From Onchocerca volvulus (lineage: Eukaryota; Nematoda; Chromadorea; Rhabditida; Onchocercidae), in the NCBI GenBank assembly GCA_000499405.2, contig HG738138.1, positions 15,392,554-15,456,553 on the forward strand: a DNA stretch of 64,000 nt, given 5' to 3'. Each line of letters opens with the position of its first letter. Positions within the stretch are counted from its first letter, which is position 1. The translations under genes and the position numbers were made by a program. The notes under the pieces were generated by a model. That model saw only the letters and a program-made list of their open reading frames with translations. It did no database searches and was not told the origin of the DNA. Below are positions 36,201 through 57,364 of the stretch, piece after piece.

Positions 36201-39200
36201 AGGATGAATATGAATCTTTCGCCATCAGTCATTGAATATGTATTGCTTCCTCCAGAACTTCAAAACTACTGGCACATCGTTTCAGGAGAGCACTCTTTGA
36301 GAAACAATCAAATAGCCTTACATACCAGTCGAATTTTAATCAAACTCTTAAGGTCTAAGAACTAAGAAAGTAAAATGCATTTCATAATTATGATAAAGTT
36401 TTCAAGTTTTAATGTGAATTGATAAGAATTGTAATGTAGAATAGATACGAACTTTTCGCCACCAGCCATTGAATATTGCACTGCTTCTTCCAGAACTTCA
36501 AAATTACTAGCACATCGTTTCAAGAGAGCACTTTCGCCGACATTATGCATCACTTGATTATGAACCAGTGAAACTACCATTCCAATTATTTCTGTCTAGA
36601 AATAAAGTGAATGATAACAAATGAACGAGTATTTTGTTCTCATGTTTTTAAATTTGACATAAGCTTACTACAATCTTACCAAAATTTGTAACGCACTATC
36701 TTTCATCGATTGCTGGAACGGCTGATCATAATTACCGAGCTCTAGAAAATTAAATTTAATTGCATGCGAGATCTTCATTTTCGTTAAATCCGAATCTAAT
36801 CTAATAAAAAATACTTGAACAGCAATACAACACTATTCTCACAATAAAAGACTTAAAGATAGTGAAAGGCCTTATAACTGTAAGCAAGTAAACAAATAAA
36901 AAAATAACTTTTTTGAAGAAATAGGAATGACGTTAATTTCTTAATTATTTTAATTTTGAAAAATGTAGCGAAATATCACAAACTTTCGAAAATATTATCA
37001 TTAAAAGCTATTGGTAACATTAGTTCCACAATGTGTGCCAAAGCATCCGAATTTAGGTAAAATGCTATCTGACGCATAAAAGCAGTATAAGTATATTCCA
37101 TATTTGGTAATAGTGGCAATAGGCATTGCTTGTTTAGTTGTGACACGTATTTCGAACCACTGATAATAAAATTTGTTGTTACTGAAATCTCTATTTATAA
37201 ATTACAATTTTATCCTTCATACAGAAAATTAATCTGAAGATTTGCTTGCAAACCTTCAAACTGATTTTTTATTCGACTAAAAAAAAAAATAAAATTTTTA
37301 TATACACTTTTTAAAGAATGCAACTTAAATATAAAGTTTCCACTGACAAAATTTTTAATAGAATATCTGAGTAAATTACAAACGATAACTGACTCAAATC
37401 ATAAACATTATGCACCAAAAATCGCAATACTTCCGCAGAATTTGCTACTATTTTGACCAGAAATGGTAACGACAAATTCTGTAATTGTTCTGGAGTAGGT
37501 GTTGCATTTTCCAAGACTTCTCGATCATTCTGCAAAAGTGCTCTATGTAATTCACCAAAGCAATTTCTTTGTAAATGAAAATAATGTGGAAATGTTAGCA
37601 ATTTCGTATTTATTGAAATGATGAAATTCATTTATTCTAATGTTACACTTAGCTTCGACTGATAAGGACATTTCACTAGCTTAATAAAAGAAAGCAATCA
37701 ACTTAGGTCAAGTGGAAGTTTTTGAGTCTCTTCATTTTTAATCTTAATGTGCAAGGTAACAAGCAGCATAAGTATAACATACACTTATCAATTCTCGCGT
37801 TGCATTCCTTAATTCAGCGTTGTTTTGGCTTGCAAGAAATGTAAACACATCACAGATTGGTAGAAATTTTTGCTTATGATTTTCATGAACCTCGATAGGT
37901 GCTTGATTGGTCTAAAAAAAAGTACGAAATCATGGTAATAAAATTTCAGTTCAAAATTTTTCAAAAACCAATTCATCTTGTTTCATAGCAAAAATAGGAC
38001 AATAATAAGTAGGATAAGAGAGTTTTGAAAAGTTTAGACTGAGTGGTAAACGGTTTTTAAAATCTAAACTAAGCCTTCTTTATACAGCAGAAATGCTTAG
38101 CAAAGAAAATATTCTCTACTCTAAAATTTGTTTACAGTGCTGGTTAAACTAACATATCATAAGTCAATCATTTGAAACTGATCCCGAATTCGAAGTTATT
38201 TATAAAAAAATTGAAGAATTACCAGCACAGCATTGAGATAGCGCTTGAAGTCTTGCATTCCTATTTTCAATAAATGAGCAACAATAGTATCCGGAAATGA
38301 AACACTGCGAAAAAAAAAAGACTAATTTCATCAAGCCACAGCATTTCTCAAACAAAATTTTGATTTTAAATTTAAAAGAAATTTGTTGAGTCAAATCACA
38401 ATGGGATAAGACCCATAATTAAACCAATTGTAATTTTGAAATTTCATCTCATAGCATATGCCCTAAAGCGACTATTTGCCACTATTTATCTAAAAATCAA
38501 ATACTAAAAATCTGTGGAAATTTTAAAAATGCCAAAGAAACTTAGACTTACGCAATATGCAGCCATATCCATGCAAAGCAGAAACCATGTGCGGAAGCAT
38601 CAATCAATGTAGAAAGGCATTCGTCAGGCGCAGTATTTAGTCTTAAATTATTGAGAATAATTTAAAAAAGAGAATAGGATATAACTGTTGAAAATTCTAC
38701 AATATTTTAAGCCAAAAAAAAGAAAAATTTACAATATATTTCTAGTCATTGGCAAATATTTTTGCGTGATTACAAGTCACTCCATATATTCTTCAATCTT
38801 GTTACAAAAAACTGTGTTAAAGAAAGATAATAAATCTTTCCTTTTAATAGCAATGATCAAATAACCGTATTAAAAGGAATGATCAAATGATCCTATTCAA
38901 AAATTAAAATAGATTTATATATTTAAATAAAAGAAAAAAAGAACTCACAATAAAGCGATCGCCTTATCGGTTAATTTGATAACACTTGAAACGGCTGGAC
39001 ATGAATCGAATAAACCAAGCAAAGAAGGTGGTGAAATGCCAGCATTTTTTGCAATTGGACGCTCGTAGTTATATTTACAAATTTCAACAAACAAATTGCA
39101 AGCCCACTGAAAAAGAAAAAAATTCCGATTAGTTATGAGGAGTTCAAGAAAAGATTTTTGAATTCTCGTCATTGAATTTAACTTTCATTTCACAGAGACT

Positions 39201-41076
39201 ATTTCTTTCGAATATCAATGAAATTTTTTATTGCTAAACAGTGCGAAATTTGATTATTTGACCAATCGCACCAAAACTTTTCTTTGAAATCTCATACCAA
39301 CCATTTTTATCAAACTTATCAAAGCTAAGCGATCAATCTGACAGCAAGATTCATATTACCTATAAGTCAATCTCTCGAAATACTCTAAAGATAATTGTTA
39401 AAAACTCTTCATTCAGTCTGACAATTCAAACTGGACAAACAGATTAACGAATAAGCTGTCTTAACTCTTCCGAAACTTATTTTATCCGATTTAATTCCTT
39501 GATTGAGCGAAGTTTTTCTATATGTTTTCTGTATTTAAAGACTCTTTCAAATAGATAGATCAAAGCCTGAGTGATCTGTTAGCATATGATAATTTTTGAA
39601 GATCACATATCATTTACCCTACAAATAAAAAAGATGAAGCAAGGCAATATACCACAAGAATATCAAATGCAAAGCCTTTTGATTGTGTCCTAATTAGTAG
39701 ACGTCGAAATTCACTTGTAAGCTTTCGTACGGCACGCTCAATATTAGCACTATCGGCTGCTGAAATATAAAACTAAATTTATATCTTTTAAATAAAATAA
39801 AAAAAGATACAGATAATAATTTCGAATTTTACAAAAAATGAAACAGAACTGAAGAATTCAAGATTTCTGCGAGTTATCAGATTGCAGTAAATGCAAGAAA
39901 TCTTTCAAAGATGCAATGAACACACCGTGCTGCAAAAGATATACTAATTCCTCAACAGAAGTCCTCAACAGTAGTTGATAGTTCTTTTAATCATCCGTTT
40001 ATCAACTTGTCCAAGTTAATTTAACATAGCAGAACGAAAGACAACATTCTTAATGATATATTTATCCTATCATTCGATACGTCGTAACTTTTCCAATTAT
40101 TGGTCTGCTTTATTCTCGATTATAAATGAACTAGAATTAATTTTGTAAATACTATCCTACTTAATGAATAGGCTCAACTTCAAGAACTTTTGTTCTTAGT
40201 GATGCAATTTAAATTTTCTAAGAAACATTTCTTCTTTCGTTCAAATGTCATAAATAAGATGAAAATGATCGAGTGAGTATTCAATTTAATACTTTCTATG
40301 TTACTAATGCAAACTAAGCGTAACAATACTCAATGAATACATATGATTATTATCCACGCTAGTTGACTTATATATTCGTCATTCACATGAAAATTCCGGA
40401 ATAACTTGAATTAGTCTTACCAATATGAGGATTTTCCTTTTTCGATAAATACAAATGTGTTGCTTCATGTGTCAACATGCCAACATAATTCAAAACAGCA
40501 GGTCTATAAAAATAAACAAAGATGGTAATAAAATTCATGATGCAAAAATAGAAAAATAGGAAGGATCGAAAACTTAATATGAACATTCAATTTCTGAATA
40601 TATAAGATAAAAATTCTAAGATAAAAATTCTGGAATCAAAAATATAAATCTTTAAACGACCTAAAAAAAATTGTTTTTATAAAAAAGACTCTGAAGTTCA
40701 ACATTGTCCTAAAGTCCAATGAAAATTTTATATGCTAGATGTAACATATAATACTGTTTTCAAAAATATTAATCTTTGCTAAACAATCAAAATTTTCTCT
40801 CCAAATGAAACATTTCTTAATCCAAAAGCTCTTCACTTTTAACGAATACCTTTAAACTCAAAAGACTATTGGATTATTTTCTAGCATTTCAAAAGAAATA
40901 CCATGAAATTGACTATACCTGGAACTTGGAATTTTTGATAAAATTTTTATGCAAGGGTCTACCAAATGCGAAACAGTATTATTCGCCCATATTGGTCTTA
41001 GATTCCGATATACCATTCCAATATCATCCACTGCACCAGTAATTGCATAAATGTCAACCATATATCGTTGCAACAT
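30279..41076 (-). CDS. ints-5: Integrator complex subunit 5 homologue, about 26 exons, about 1069 aa
   Basis: Nuclear scaffold subunit of Integrator, which cleaves snRNA and other Pol II transcripts. CDS exons: 41076-40919, 40503-40421, 39759-39653, 39106-38949, 38641-38552, 38304-38223, 37911-37783, 37679-37660 (tentative), 37566-37390, 37159-36984, 36741-36680, 36595-36453, 36174-36066, 35895-35751, 35473-35350, 35196-35106, 34962-34800, 34360-34236, 34006-33761, 33402-33292, 33002-32911, 32784-32676, 32544-32341, 31833-31729, 30977-30891, 30392-30279. Recognised by blocks remembered from animal INTS5: SSRPAVLNYV near 52, SFPDTIVAHLLKIGMQDF near 200-217, HSGIIGRGAK at about 779-788, and the C-terminal VIQRNIAKLGF. 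It is alpha-helical throughout, with an acidic stretch (DADEDDELEESLFD) before the IGRG block. Length is close to vertebrate INTS5 (about 1020 aa). Uncertain points are the start exon, the microexon, and the acceptor of the 32341 exon. Confidence 0.87.
31283..31412. repeat. Inverted repeat, 28-base arms, 76-base spacer, in an ints-5 intron
   Basis: Left arm 31283-31310 (ends TCGATAATATCAAGAAC) and right arm about 31387-31412 (GTTCTTGATATTGTCGATG) pair with only a few mismatches, nearly all transitions. It lies in the intron between the exons at 31729 and 30977. Confidence 0.75.
36217..36293 (-). pseudogene. Decayed duplicate of an ints-5 exon inside the next intron
   Basis: This stretch matches the true ints-5 exon at 36453-36595 over roughly 78 bases with about ten differences, mostly transitions; looser similarity runs to about 36331. 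Translated, it still shows ALLKRCASSFEVLEEA beside the exon's ALLKRCASNFEVLEEA. A one-base deletion then shifts the frame into TGA, and the donor GT has been lost. It sits about 240 bp from its parent, in the following intron. It is a dead tandem exon duplication. Confidence 0.8.
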
Positions 41077-41351
41077 CCAAAATTATTTGATTAAATTAAA
41101 CTATTTATATTATTTGTTAGCAGCTAATTACAACTGTATATCTGATATATTCTGTAACTGCTTAAATAGGCAAATCAAAAAAAAAAAAAAAAAAGAAAAA
41201 CAGTGTAACAAATGCAATTAATGCCTGCTGCAATGATTAAAATTAATGATTTTATTAAGCTAACTTAATAGAACTTTATTATTAGTTGACAAATAGCTGA
41301 AATTGCTAAAAACAAATTTTAAATTAATAATTAAGCTCTGCATATTATTAC

Positions 41352-41444
41352 CTGAGTATTGGGAAGTTCTTCTTCTTTAGTCAAGCGCATCAAATGCGAA
41401 TCATCCGTAGAAGTAACGTGAGACGAAGATGGTCGAATTGACAT
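41352..41444 (-). CDS. Possible alternative 5' exon of ints-5 (31 codons)
   Basis: An open segment starting MSIRPSSSHV and ending LPNTQ, directly followed by a strong donor (CAG|GTAATA), lies 276 bp upstream of the chosen ints-5 start. It is Ser/Thr- and charge-rich. I could not join it in frame to the exon ending at 40919: every AG upstream of the ATG at 41076 is followed by an in-frame stop, and the AG inside that exon has the wrong phase. It may be a 5' leader exon, belong to an alternative transcript through a microexon I missed, or be chance. Confidence 0.3.
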
Positions 41445-41552
41445 ACTCGAGCTTAATTCTCTTAAATTATTCAAAATACATTCGAATAATCCCATTCAAC
41501 ACACGTACATGTATAGTTTTTCCGAAATTCACCTGCGGAATTTGACCAAAGA

Positions 41553-41581
41553 TCAAAAAATATATATATATATATATATAT
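41553..41581. repeat. (TA)n microsatellite
   Basis: About 14 uninterrupted TA units upstream of the ints-5 start. Confidence 0.9.
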
Positions 41582-42046
41582 AGTTTCACATGCTGCATAT
41601 CCTATTATTATAATTATTTTTCATTGTCGTGATAAACATATCTCATAATCATGATCATATATCATAATTTCAGACACTATCTTATAAATATATTCCTTAT
41701 AGTTGAGAATTTTCCACCGTCATCAGCATCCCCAGCTCATAAAAATGGAACAAAGTGAATCTGTTAAAAAAAATAACAGCCAATGTTCCACCTGCAAAAA
41801 ACTTGTTCCTTCGCCAGACGAGAATCTTATCTATTTGTATCATTCATTCTTATCTGAATTCAATCACCAACCTCATATCCTCCATTATTTGAATTATACC
41901 AAAATTCCAATTACTACTAGTAAATTCATTGCTCTTAAACATAAAATTTAAGTAGCGAAAAATAATATTCAGAAAAACCGTCTATTCTTAATTCAGAGTA
42001 TAAATTCACAAACTACTATCATAATATTTAGCAAGATATAACGAAA

Positions 42047-42048
<2 letters not shown>

Positions 42049-42080
<32 letters not shown>
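42049..42080. repeat. Poly(A) tract of about 31 bases
   Basis: One of the longest of many A/T homopolymers. It lies between the phosphorylase and ints-5 genes, with an A-run again at about 42122. Confidence 0.95.
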
Positions 42081-42082
<2 letters not shown>

Positions 42083-42968
42083 TTTCAGGAATAAAAGTAA
42101 TGTCCTAGATATTAAAATTTAAAAAAAAAAAAACCACTGCACTGTCGAAACTTGAAAAAAAAAAGGAAAATAAATGTCAATGAATCAAAAGAGTTCTTGA
42201 AACTGCAAAATCCAATTTATGTTCAAAAAAAATTTTTTTCCATCATTAAAACCTTTCGTTTTTTTTCAAACACAGTCCACGTATGTGCCTAAATTTGCAT
42301 ATATTCCTATTATCCATATATTCTCCTTGAATATGCAATAATTTCGGGATAATAATCACCATTCTGTTCCATTATATCCAACCGAACATAATGATCGGAA
42401 ATCAGAAGGTTGACCATCAGTCTATGTCTATAGTTTTGTGAAATTTACAAAGTAATATATAATAAAATGAAATGCAAAATATTCAGTTTAATTTCGAAAA
42501 AAAAAAAATTCCAAATACTGAAGTTTGCAGAAGAATGGATTGAATCGATAACTTCAATCAATTTTAATAATTTTATTGAATTATTTCTGATAATAAATAG
42601 ATAAGAAATAAAAAAAATTTTTTTTTTTTTAACCCATAAAACTATTTCATATATATAATATAGATGCACACTACAACATAAATAAAGGCACACTACAAAT
42701 CCAGAAAATATATTTTGAAAAAATCAGTGGCACAACAGCAAGGCACATCGGTACTCGTTCACATAGGCCAAATATAAGTCATATAGTTGGATTTTAGAGG
42801 AAGAGAAGATAAATTACAGACCTACAATATTGAAAAAGAACAAAAAGTCTACATGGAAAATGATGGAAAAAAACTTATAAGCAACTATTAGGAAAACTGT
42901 ATCAATTTCACTCCTTATTACTGCAGTATGAACTAAAACAAAGCAAGAGTAGAGGAGTTGAAATGACT

Positions 42969-51061
<8,093 letters not shown>

Positions 51062-53309
51062 CTTCTTATTTTCCCTTCAAATAATCCTAAATAATGTACG
51101 ATTCACTAATAGCATTATTAAATCATCAACGCGATTTTATGAAACATACAATAATTTGAAATCGCAATTTACATAGTAAATTGCTTAAACGTAAAATATT
51201 GGAGATAAACGTGATCGTAAAATTGTAAGTAATATCCGAAATGAAAAAAGCCTAGGGATTAACTATAATTGAGATGGGGAAAAAAAATTCGTATAATACG
51301 CAAAGTAAACATTACTATAAACAGGAGTATGGAAAAGAATGAAATTATTAAAAAAAAAAAAAAAAAAAAAACGATATTGAAATTATGAAAAACTGATTTA
51401 TACATGTAAAAAAAAGCGTGATAATCTGCACGTTACAGATGGAAGGAATGAATATGATAAAGCAGAAGTTAAAAGCTGCAGGTATCCAGGAACATATGTC
51501 CCATTTAACATTACTGAAAGATAAAATATGCAAGCACTGATTTGTAAAAGCACACAGATTACTTTTATCAGCAGCAATCATTTTTGATTCATAACACAAT
51601 CTTTTAAAAATTTCAGAATTAAAAATAAAAGTGAAAAAAAAACTAAAAAGTCCGTTCTTTTGCAAATTTCTCCTATTAAAAATCTAATTTTCCTTGAAAA
51701 TTTTCAAAATAAATAAAATTATTAGCTGATTTTAAAATAATATGACTATTAAATGATATCTATTTCAAATGAATAAAATTATTATTAATCCAAGAAATAC
51801 GACTGTACCTGATATGAAATAAAGTCTTAGGAACATTAAGGGATGAGGAAACAGGTTTTACTTTTGATAATGTTGATATTGATAAAATACATTCCGATCA
51901 TTATAAATAATGAGAGTTTTGTTAAATCTAAGATTTGGTAAAGTTTGTTAAGTTTAATATTGAAATTCATGAGCAAAATTTTGTCAAGTCTTAAGACTAA
52001 CATTAAGCCTTTTAATAAAAGAAGGAATAACAAAAACATATTTGATTAAAACTAAAATTTCAAAATATTTTTCTTCTATATAACAATAGTAGATCAAATA
52101 ATCAAACGCATTTCGATTTCCTACTCTTTCCTAATTCATATCACCGCTTAATTTTATCATACTTCATTTTATTTTTTCACGAGCATTTATCAATTTCTAT
52201 ATTTATATAAAGTTCGTTAATCCATTTCTATACAAACCATCGTTGTTTCTTATCAATTCCATATGTTTTTTATTGAAAGAACTAGAAGTAAGCGAAGCTA
52301 ATCCATCGTTCTTCTTTGTTTATTTAAGTCACTGCTGAAATCAATGTTTCATCCTGAATTTGACTTTTAAACAAATTCCTCTCCACTTCAGAACAGACGC
52401 TATATATATCAGTAATAGGTTGAATAAACGAATTTTATAAATATTCATCAAAATGTTCATCAAATATGCTGATATATCATAATAGATTATGCTTGCAAAA
52501 ACATTGCATGGCAATTTGGTCATTCAATCATATTGTCATTTGCTAGGCTATTTATATAATATCTGTCGATTTGACTATTCATTTACTTAATTATATATTT
52601 ACCTTTTCATTTATTTACTCATTTATTTGTTTACTTACATCAATCGTGCGATTGTATAATTCATATTTTTCACAAACGCAGTTCATATCTCTTCTAAAAT
52701 CCTTTCATTTTTCTCTCTCTGTAGACAAAATGAAATCGTGAATCAGAATGAAATATACGATGGAAGGTCCTTTTTTTTTTTTTTCTTTTTCTATCGCAAA
52801 AAAATGTCATTAAATTATTCGTTTCTCCATTCCTACTCTTCTCTAAATGATTTCTGATTAAGATTAAATTATTTTTAAGAAAAAATGAATATTTTTAATT
52901 ACACAAACATTTAAATCTTGTCATCACCAAACAGCAAATCTTGAAAGGTTGATAAATTGTAAAAAATCTGAAAAACAGTACATATGTATTTGAAATATCT
53001 ATAGATGCCATAGTGTTTAGCATTTTAGTGTTCATTTCGAAATTTCTGAACTCTTTTTTAAAATTTCGATAATAAAACTATGTCTTAAAGGTATATGAAA
53101 TATACGTAAAGCAATTGATGGACAGATTAAAAGTTACAGAGAATCTGAAACTGAATGACTCCATACTTTCAGAATGAAAGCACCAGTACCAGAAATTGTG
53201 GAAATAAATAGTTCAATATCATTAGGATAACATCTGAAACACAAGCCTAAGCAAAAAATAATGACAGAACTAAACAACAGGTGGCTACTCTCTCGTAATA
53301 TAAATATCT

Positions 53310-53350
53310 ACATACTTACATACACACATACATACACAAAAACATACACA

Positions 53351-53422
<72 letters not shown>

Positions 53423-53425
53423 TAC
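53310..53425. repeat. (CA)n / CATA microsatellite
   Basis: TACATACACACATA words pass into a long uninterrupted (CA)n run. A 65-codon His/Thr frame here is produced by the repeat and is not a gene. Confidence 0.97.
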
Positions 53426-53579
53426 ATAAATTCAAGAACAGCACTCTTCACGATGTAATATAAATTTTTTGCAATCATACCCATCAAAAAATCGAATTTT
53501 CAGCATCACTACAGCCCTCCAAACAAATATCAATCGCAAACACCAAATAGTACTTTAGCTTCTTCACCTCAATCTGAAA

Positions 53580-53830
53580 TAACAATAAAAAATGGTGGTC
53601 GATAACATAATAATGATGATAACAATTGTAACAGTAATAACAATGACGATAATGACAATTTTAATATTAGTAATAATGCTAGCCATAGCAATAATAATAA
53701 TTTAGTAAAAGTAATGTAATAATAATTATAACTGTAATGTAACAACAATACTAACAATTGTAAATGATAATAATCAACATCATCATTATCAACGATTATT
53801 ATCATAATAACCGATGTGATAAGGAATAAA
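53580..53830. repeat. Imperfect ATA/ATG/ACA trinucleotide-rich tract
   Basis: Words such as AATAATGATGATAACA recur with period near 3 but without a clean unit. A similar tract is at about 54185-54440. Open frames here are low-complexity. Confidence 0.7.
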
Positions 53831-56520
53831 TAATAAAGAAGTGAATAATCTCGATAATATTCTTAAAATAGTCTTCTTCAAATTTACAAATCTAACAACA
53901 AAAGATGCAAAAAATCTCACATTTCAAACACCAGCAGCATCCGATAGATCCAAAAAACAATACTAATTGACAGCAACAATAGTTGTTTGTTCTCTTTTTC
54001 ATCTTTTTCATACTTCTTTTTCCTTCTCTTTCAGCGTTCCTTTTTTCTTTCTTTTATTCTTTTGCTCGTTCCCATTGACGTTATTTATCATTCTAGGATT
54101 TAAATCGGCAATCTTTGAATCCTGGAACAAATTCCACACTCATAATAAAAGTAGTAATTTCACATCAATAATTTCGCCTTTCCTATATTGTGTGATTATG
54201 ACTTAATAATAATTAGTGCGATAATTTATACTATGATAATGATAAATGATAACAATAATGATGATGATGATGGTGATAATTATACTATCGACGATTTGGA
54301 TAATTTTTTAATAATAAAGAACTTGATATTAAATTTGGCATACTTTAATTTTCTCAGTGTCAATCCACATTTGATAACTGATATTAATTTATTATTATTA
54401 TCAATAGTAGTATTAATATTATTATTAAGACTATCGCTGTTGTTGGTAGCATTTCGGATGAAAACAACATAACCTCTTGATCTGAATAATGATACATATT
54501 GTATATATTTGGAATTTACAAATCAAAGTTATCTATTTTTGTCGAAATATTACGAGCAAAAAAAAAAAGCAAATGACCAGATGAGTCGGTTCTTTTTTAT
54601 TTCAGAAAATTTATTGATTCGAAACGGACAAAATTTCCAGAAAAACAAGAACAAATGATTATTAAATTCTCAGCATTTTAATTAAAAAGCACTGATTCAT
54701 CAAATCATCATATAACATTTATTGATAAGGTCAGAAAGGAACGAGAAAGAGGAAGGGCAAAAAACAAAAGGCGAAAATTCAATTTCCCAATAAAATTTGA
54801 AATTTCTGACAGAAAAGAAATATTTCTTTCTTGTTTACAACACAACATCAAGATCCCTATTTCTTCGTCGGAATCATTTCTTCTAACAATGAATTTTAGC
54901 CGTTCTATTCCGAGCAGCAAAAAAAAAAGTAAAAGAAATAAAAAAAGCAAAAGCGGGGAAAAAAAAAAAGATAAAACATGGAATTTCTGTTTACGCAAAA
55001 ATTTCTTGGTACCACTGACGAAAGAAGGGTTTTTTTTTTTTTTAAGGGAAAGACATTTATGAAATAGCATGAGAAAGTTGTCATGTTTTGTAATCATATA
55101 AATATGGTCACATGACTTGATTTGAAAATTCATCGACTGCTACAATAAGCATAACTATTACTTATGTGAATCGAGGCAGTAACTTCATTTTATGCGAACG
55201 GATATATCAACTATCAATCAAAGTTTTCAGTAAAAATTTTGGTAGTAAATAATCTATCAACACAAATTTTAATAGTGAACAATCAAGTGACTTTCAAATA
55301 TTAATGCAATTGACTGATTAATTGTTTCTAATAATTTTTATATTTAACAGGTTTTTATTTTTCTTAAATTTATACGACATGAATTTAACATGAATTCAAT
55401 TAAAATTTGAAAATTCATTCAATTTTTTTCTTTTAATTTGAACTTAAAATTGAATTTTCAAAAGTGTAGTCTAATATTGTCAAATTTTTTTTATAATTTT
55501 CGAATTTTAGTCTAAAAAATGGTATTATTTGCACTAATATTATGCTAAATACTTTATTCGCTAACGTACTATTTACGCTAATGCACTGTGTTGAAATATT
55601 GAAAAACAAATTTTTTTTTTCAAAACAAAAATTTTCAGAAAAAATAAGACTTGTTGAAATGGAACAAATATATCACAATAAATAATAAAACATGTTAAAT
55701 ATGTAATGTATGCAGTACGTTAAACTAACATATTCTCTATCATACATTGCATAAAATAGATTCTCGATAATACCATACCGATGAAGAAAGCGAGAATGAC
55801 ATCGATGATGGAAGAGGAAAAAAAAAATTCTGCAATTCCTATCTCTTTTATAAAATTCCATTCAAAAAAGAAAAAATGAAACTTTTGAAATATTTTGAAT
55901 TTATTTTTAACAATTTATACAATTCTAAACATGCAAAAGAATATTGCTGGATCATCCGACGAACGTATTATATCATATTAATTCTAAGAAAGTAAATTAT
56001 TTGAAATTATAAGCAGAAAAAATATGCAAGACTATAAAATCCAAATTTAGCGATTAGCAAAATGCACAATTTTAGTTCTTTTAAATTTAAGTATTTAATT
56101 GACTTCTTAATTTTACAATTATAAGACAAAAGATAGAGGAATACATCCGTAAAATCGTAAGAGGAAGAATCAAACAAAATAAATAAGTTCCCGGGAAGTT
56201 GTCGGATTGTTATCTAATATATATAAAATAAAATATAAATATAAAGAAGAAATATGTTTAAATAAAGTGAAATTATCGAAATATTAATCGTACTTCACTG
56301 ATTAATTTAATTATTTTCTTAAAATAATTTTGATAACTAGTTATAGACATACACTGATAACATTATTTATAAATGAATGACAAAAATAGTATATCACAGG
56401 ATCATTGGCTTAATATAATCTGAAAAGGTGAATATTCAATTTCCGATATCATTCTTTTTTTATGCCATTGACTTATGACCCTTCATTCTGTTCTTTTATT
56501 TGATAAGTAAAATTTGTCAT

Positions 56521-56682
56521 ATGATAAAAATAAATAAAAGCAATGGAATTCAATTTAAATTGGAAAAATATATTACATTACGGCATTTGATGTATGTATT
56601 TGAAGAAATGATTATTTCCATAGCTTATTTACTTGATAGCGCTCTTCCTCGTTTCCGTTTCACTCCAAAATTATGTCATAAG
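56521..56682 (+). CDS. Possible exon, 54 codons, unknown product
   Basis: Open from ATG 56521 to a clean donor (CATAAG|GTAATA) at phase 0. It reads MIKINKSNGIQF and then FEEMIISIAYLLDSALPRF, FTPKLCHK. The central part is amphipathic to hydrophobic. It stands upstream of the two other plus-strand candidates and might be their 5' part, but no joining exon was found in the simple-repeat DNA between. Confidence 0.2.
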
Positions 56683-56858
56683 GTAATAGTGATCGTACAG
56701 ATTTGATAATATTATTGAAGGTGATAACACTGATGAAAATATAAAATGGATTAAGTTGGGGTTATTGCTGATTACTGAGTAGAAAATGGAAAAGAAAGGT
56801 TCAAGATTTCTCAGTATGTCAAATATGTCATCGTAATCGAACGAGATTTACTTACCTA

Positions 56859-56936
56859 GTTCAACTTGAAATACGAATGTTGGGAAATGATGTAATAGTT
56901 CAACTTGAAATATGAATGTTGGGAAATGATGTAATT
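56859..56936. repeat. 39-bp tandem duplication, 2 copies
   Basis: GTTCAACTTGAAATAYGAAT and the following TGTTGGGAAATGATGTAAT occur at 56859 and 56898 with two mismatches, so the duplication is recent compared with others here. Confidence 0.95.
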
Positions 56937-57057
56937 AATGACAGTATCTTTCGATGTAACCCAATCGGTTAAAATTTCAAATTAAATTTTAAACTCAAAT
57001 TGAAGTTTGCTGAAATGGAAAAACATTTCTATACAATAAAGATAAAAAAGCAAAAAA

Positions 57058-57127
57058 TGCTTGCATTTACTAGATAGTATTATGTTAGGGGTTGCTAGCA
57101 TTTGCGAGATAGTATTGTGTTAGATTT
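57058..57127. repeat. 35-bp tandem duplication, 2 copies
   Basis: Copies at 57058 and 57093 share GCATTTRCNAGATAGTATTR and TGTTAG. Confidence 0.85.
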
Positions 57128-57364
57128 AAACGATGACCATCACTGCTTTTGGTAGCATATTGAAAGTATTAATGTAAAAATTGTCATAATAATAACAAAT
57201 GTGTGGAAGGATTAGAGCAGTTTAGGCAGCAATAATTAAACTAAAATTTTAATACAAATTTTTTTAACATTGAATTTATGACATTATCAATAAGTGTTTC
57301 ATTTCAATTATAACTATTTTTTTTAAAAATACGCTAAATTGCATTATTACACACAATATACCAA

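Larger units (their letters stand above)
41445..42968. other. Spacer between the phosphorylase gene and ints-5
   Basis: Contains the (TA)n and poly(A) tracts. A plus-strand frame at 41703-41951 includes MEQSESVKKNNSQCSTCKKL with a CxxC. It has no further support and is not called as a gene. Confidence 0.65.
51062..56520. other. Upstream region of the phosphorylase gene and simple-sequence DNA
   Basis: The first 2 kb should hold the phosphorylase promoter and 5' UTR; no TATA box or initiator can be told from background. An AG at about 51086 with a pyrimidine-poor lead could be a trans-splice site. From 53.3 kb on, simple repeats dominate. The 141-codon minus frame at 54708-55133 is built on poly(A/T) runs; its middle (ERLKFIVRRNDSDEE) is more complex but unrecognised. 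Confidence 0.6.

Noticed and set aside
36362..37631. Open frames longer than the called ints-5 exons
   Set aside because: They are true exons that run on into intron sequence; splice sites and phase set the shorter limits.
53261..53458. 65-codon His/Thr frame
   Set aside because: It is the translation of the (CA)n microsatellite.
54708..55133. 141-codon minus-strand frame, the longest in the window
   Set aside because: Much of it is Lys and Phe/Leu runs from A/T homopolymers, with no recognised domain and no splice support. The middle part was noted but not called.
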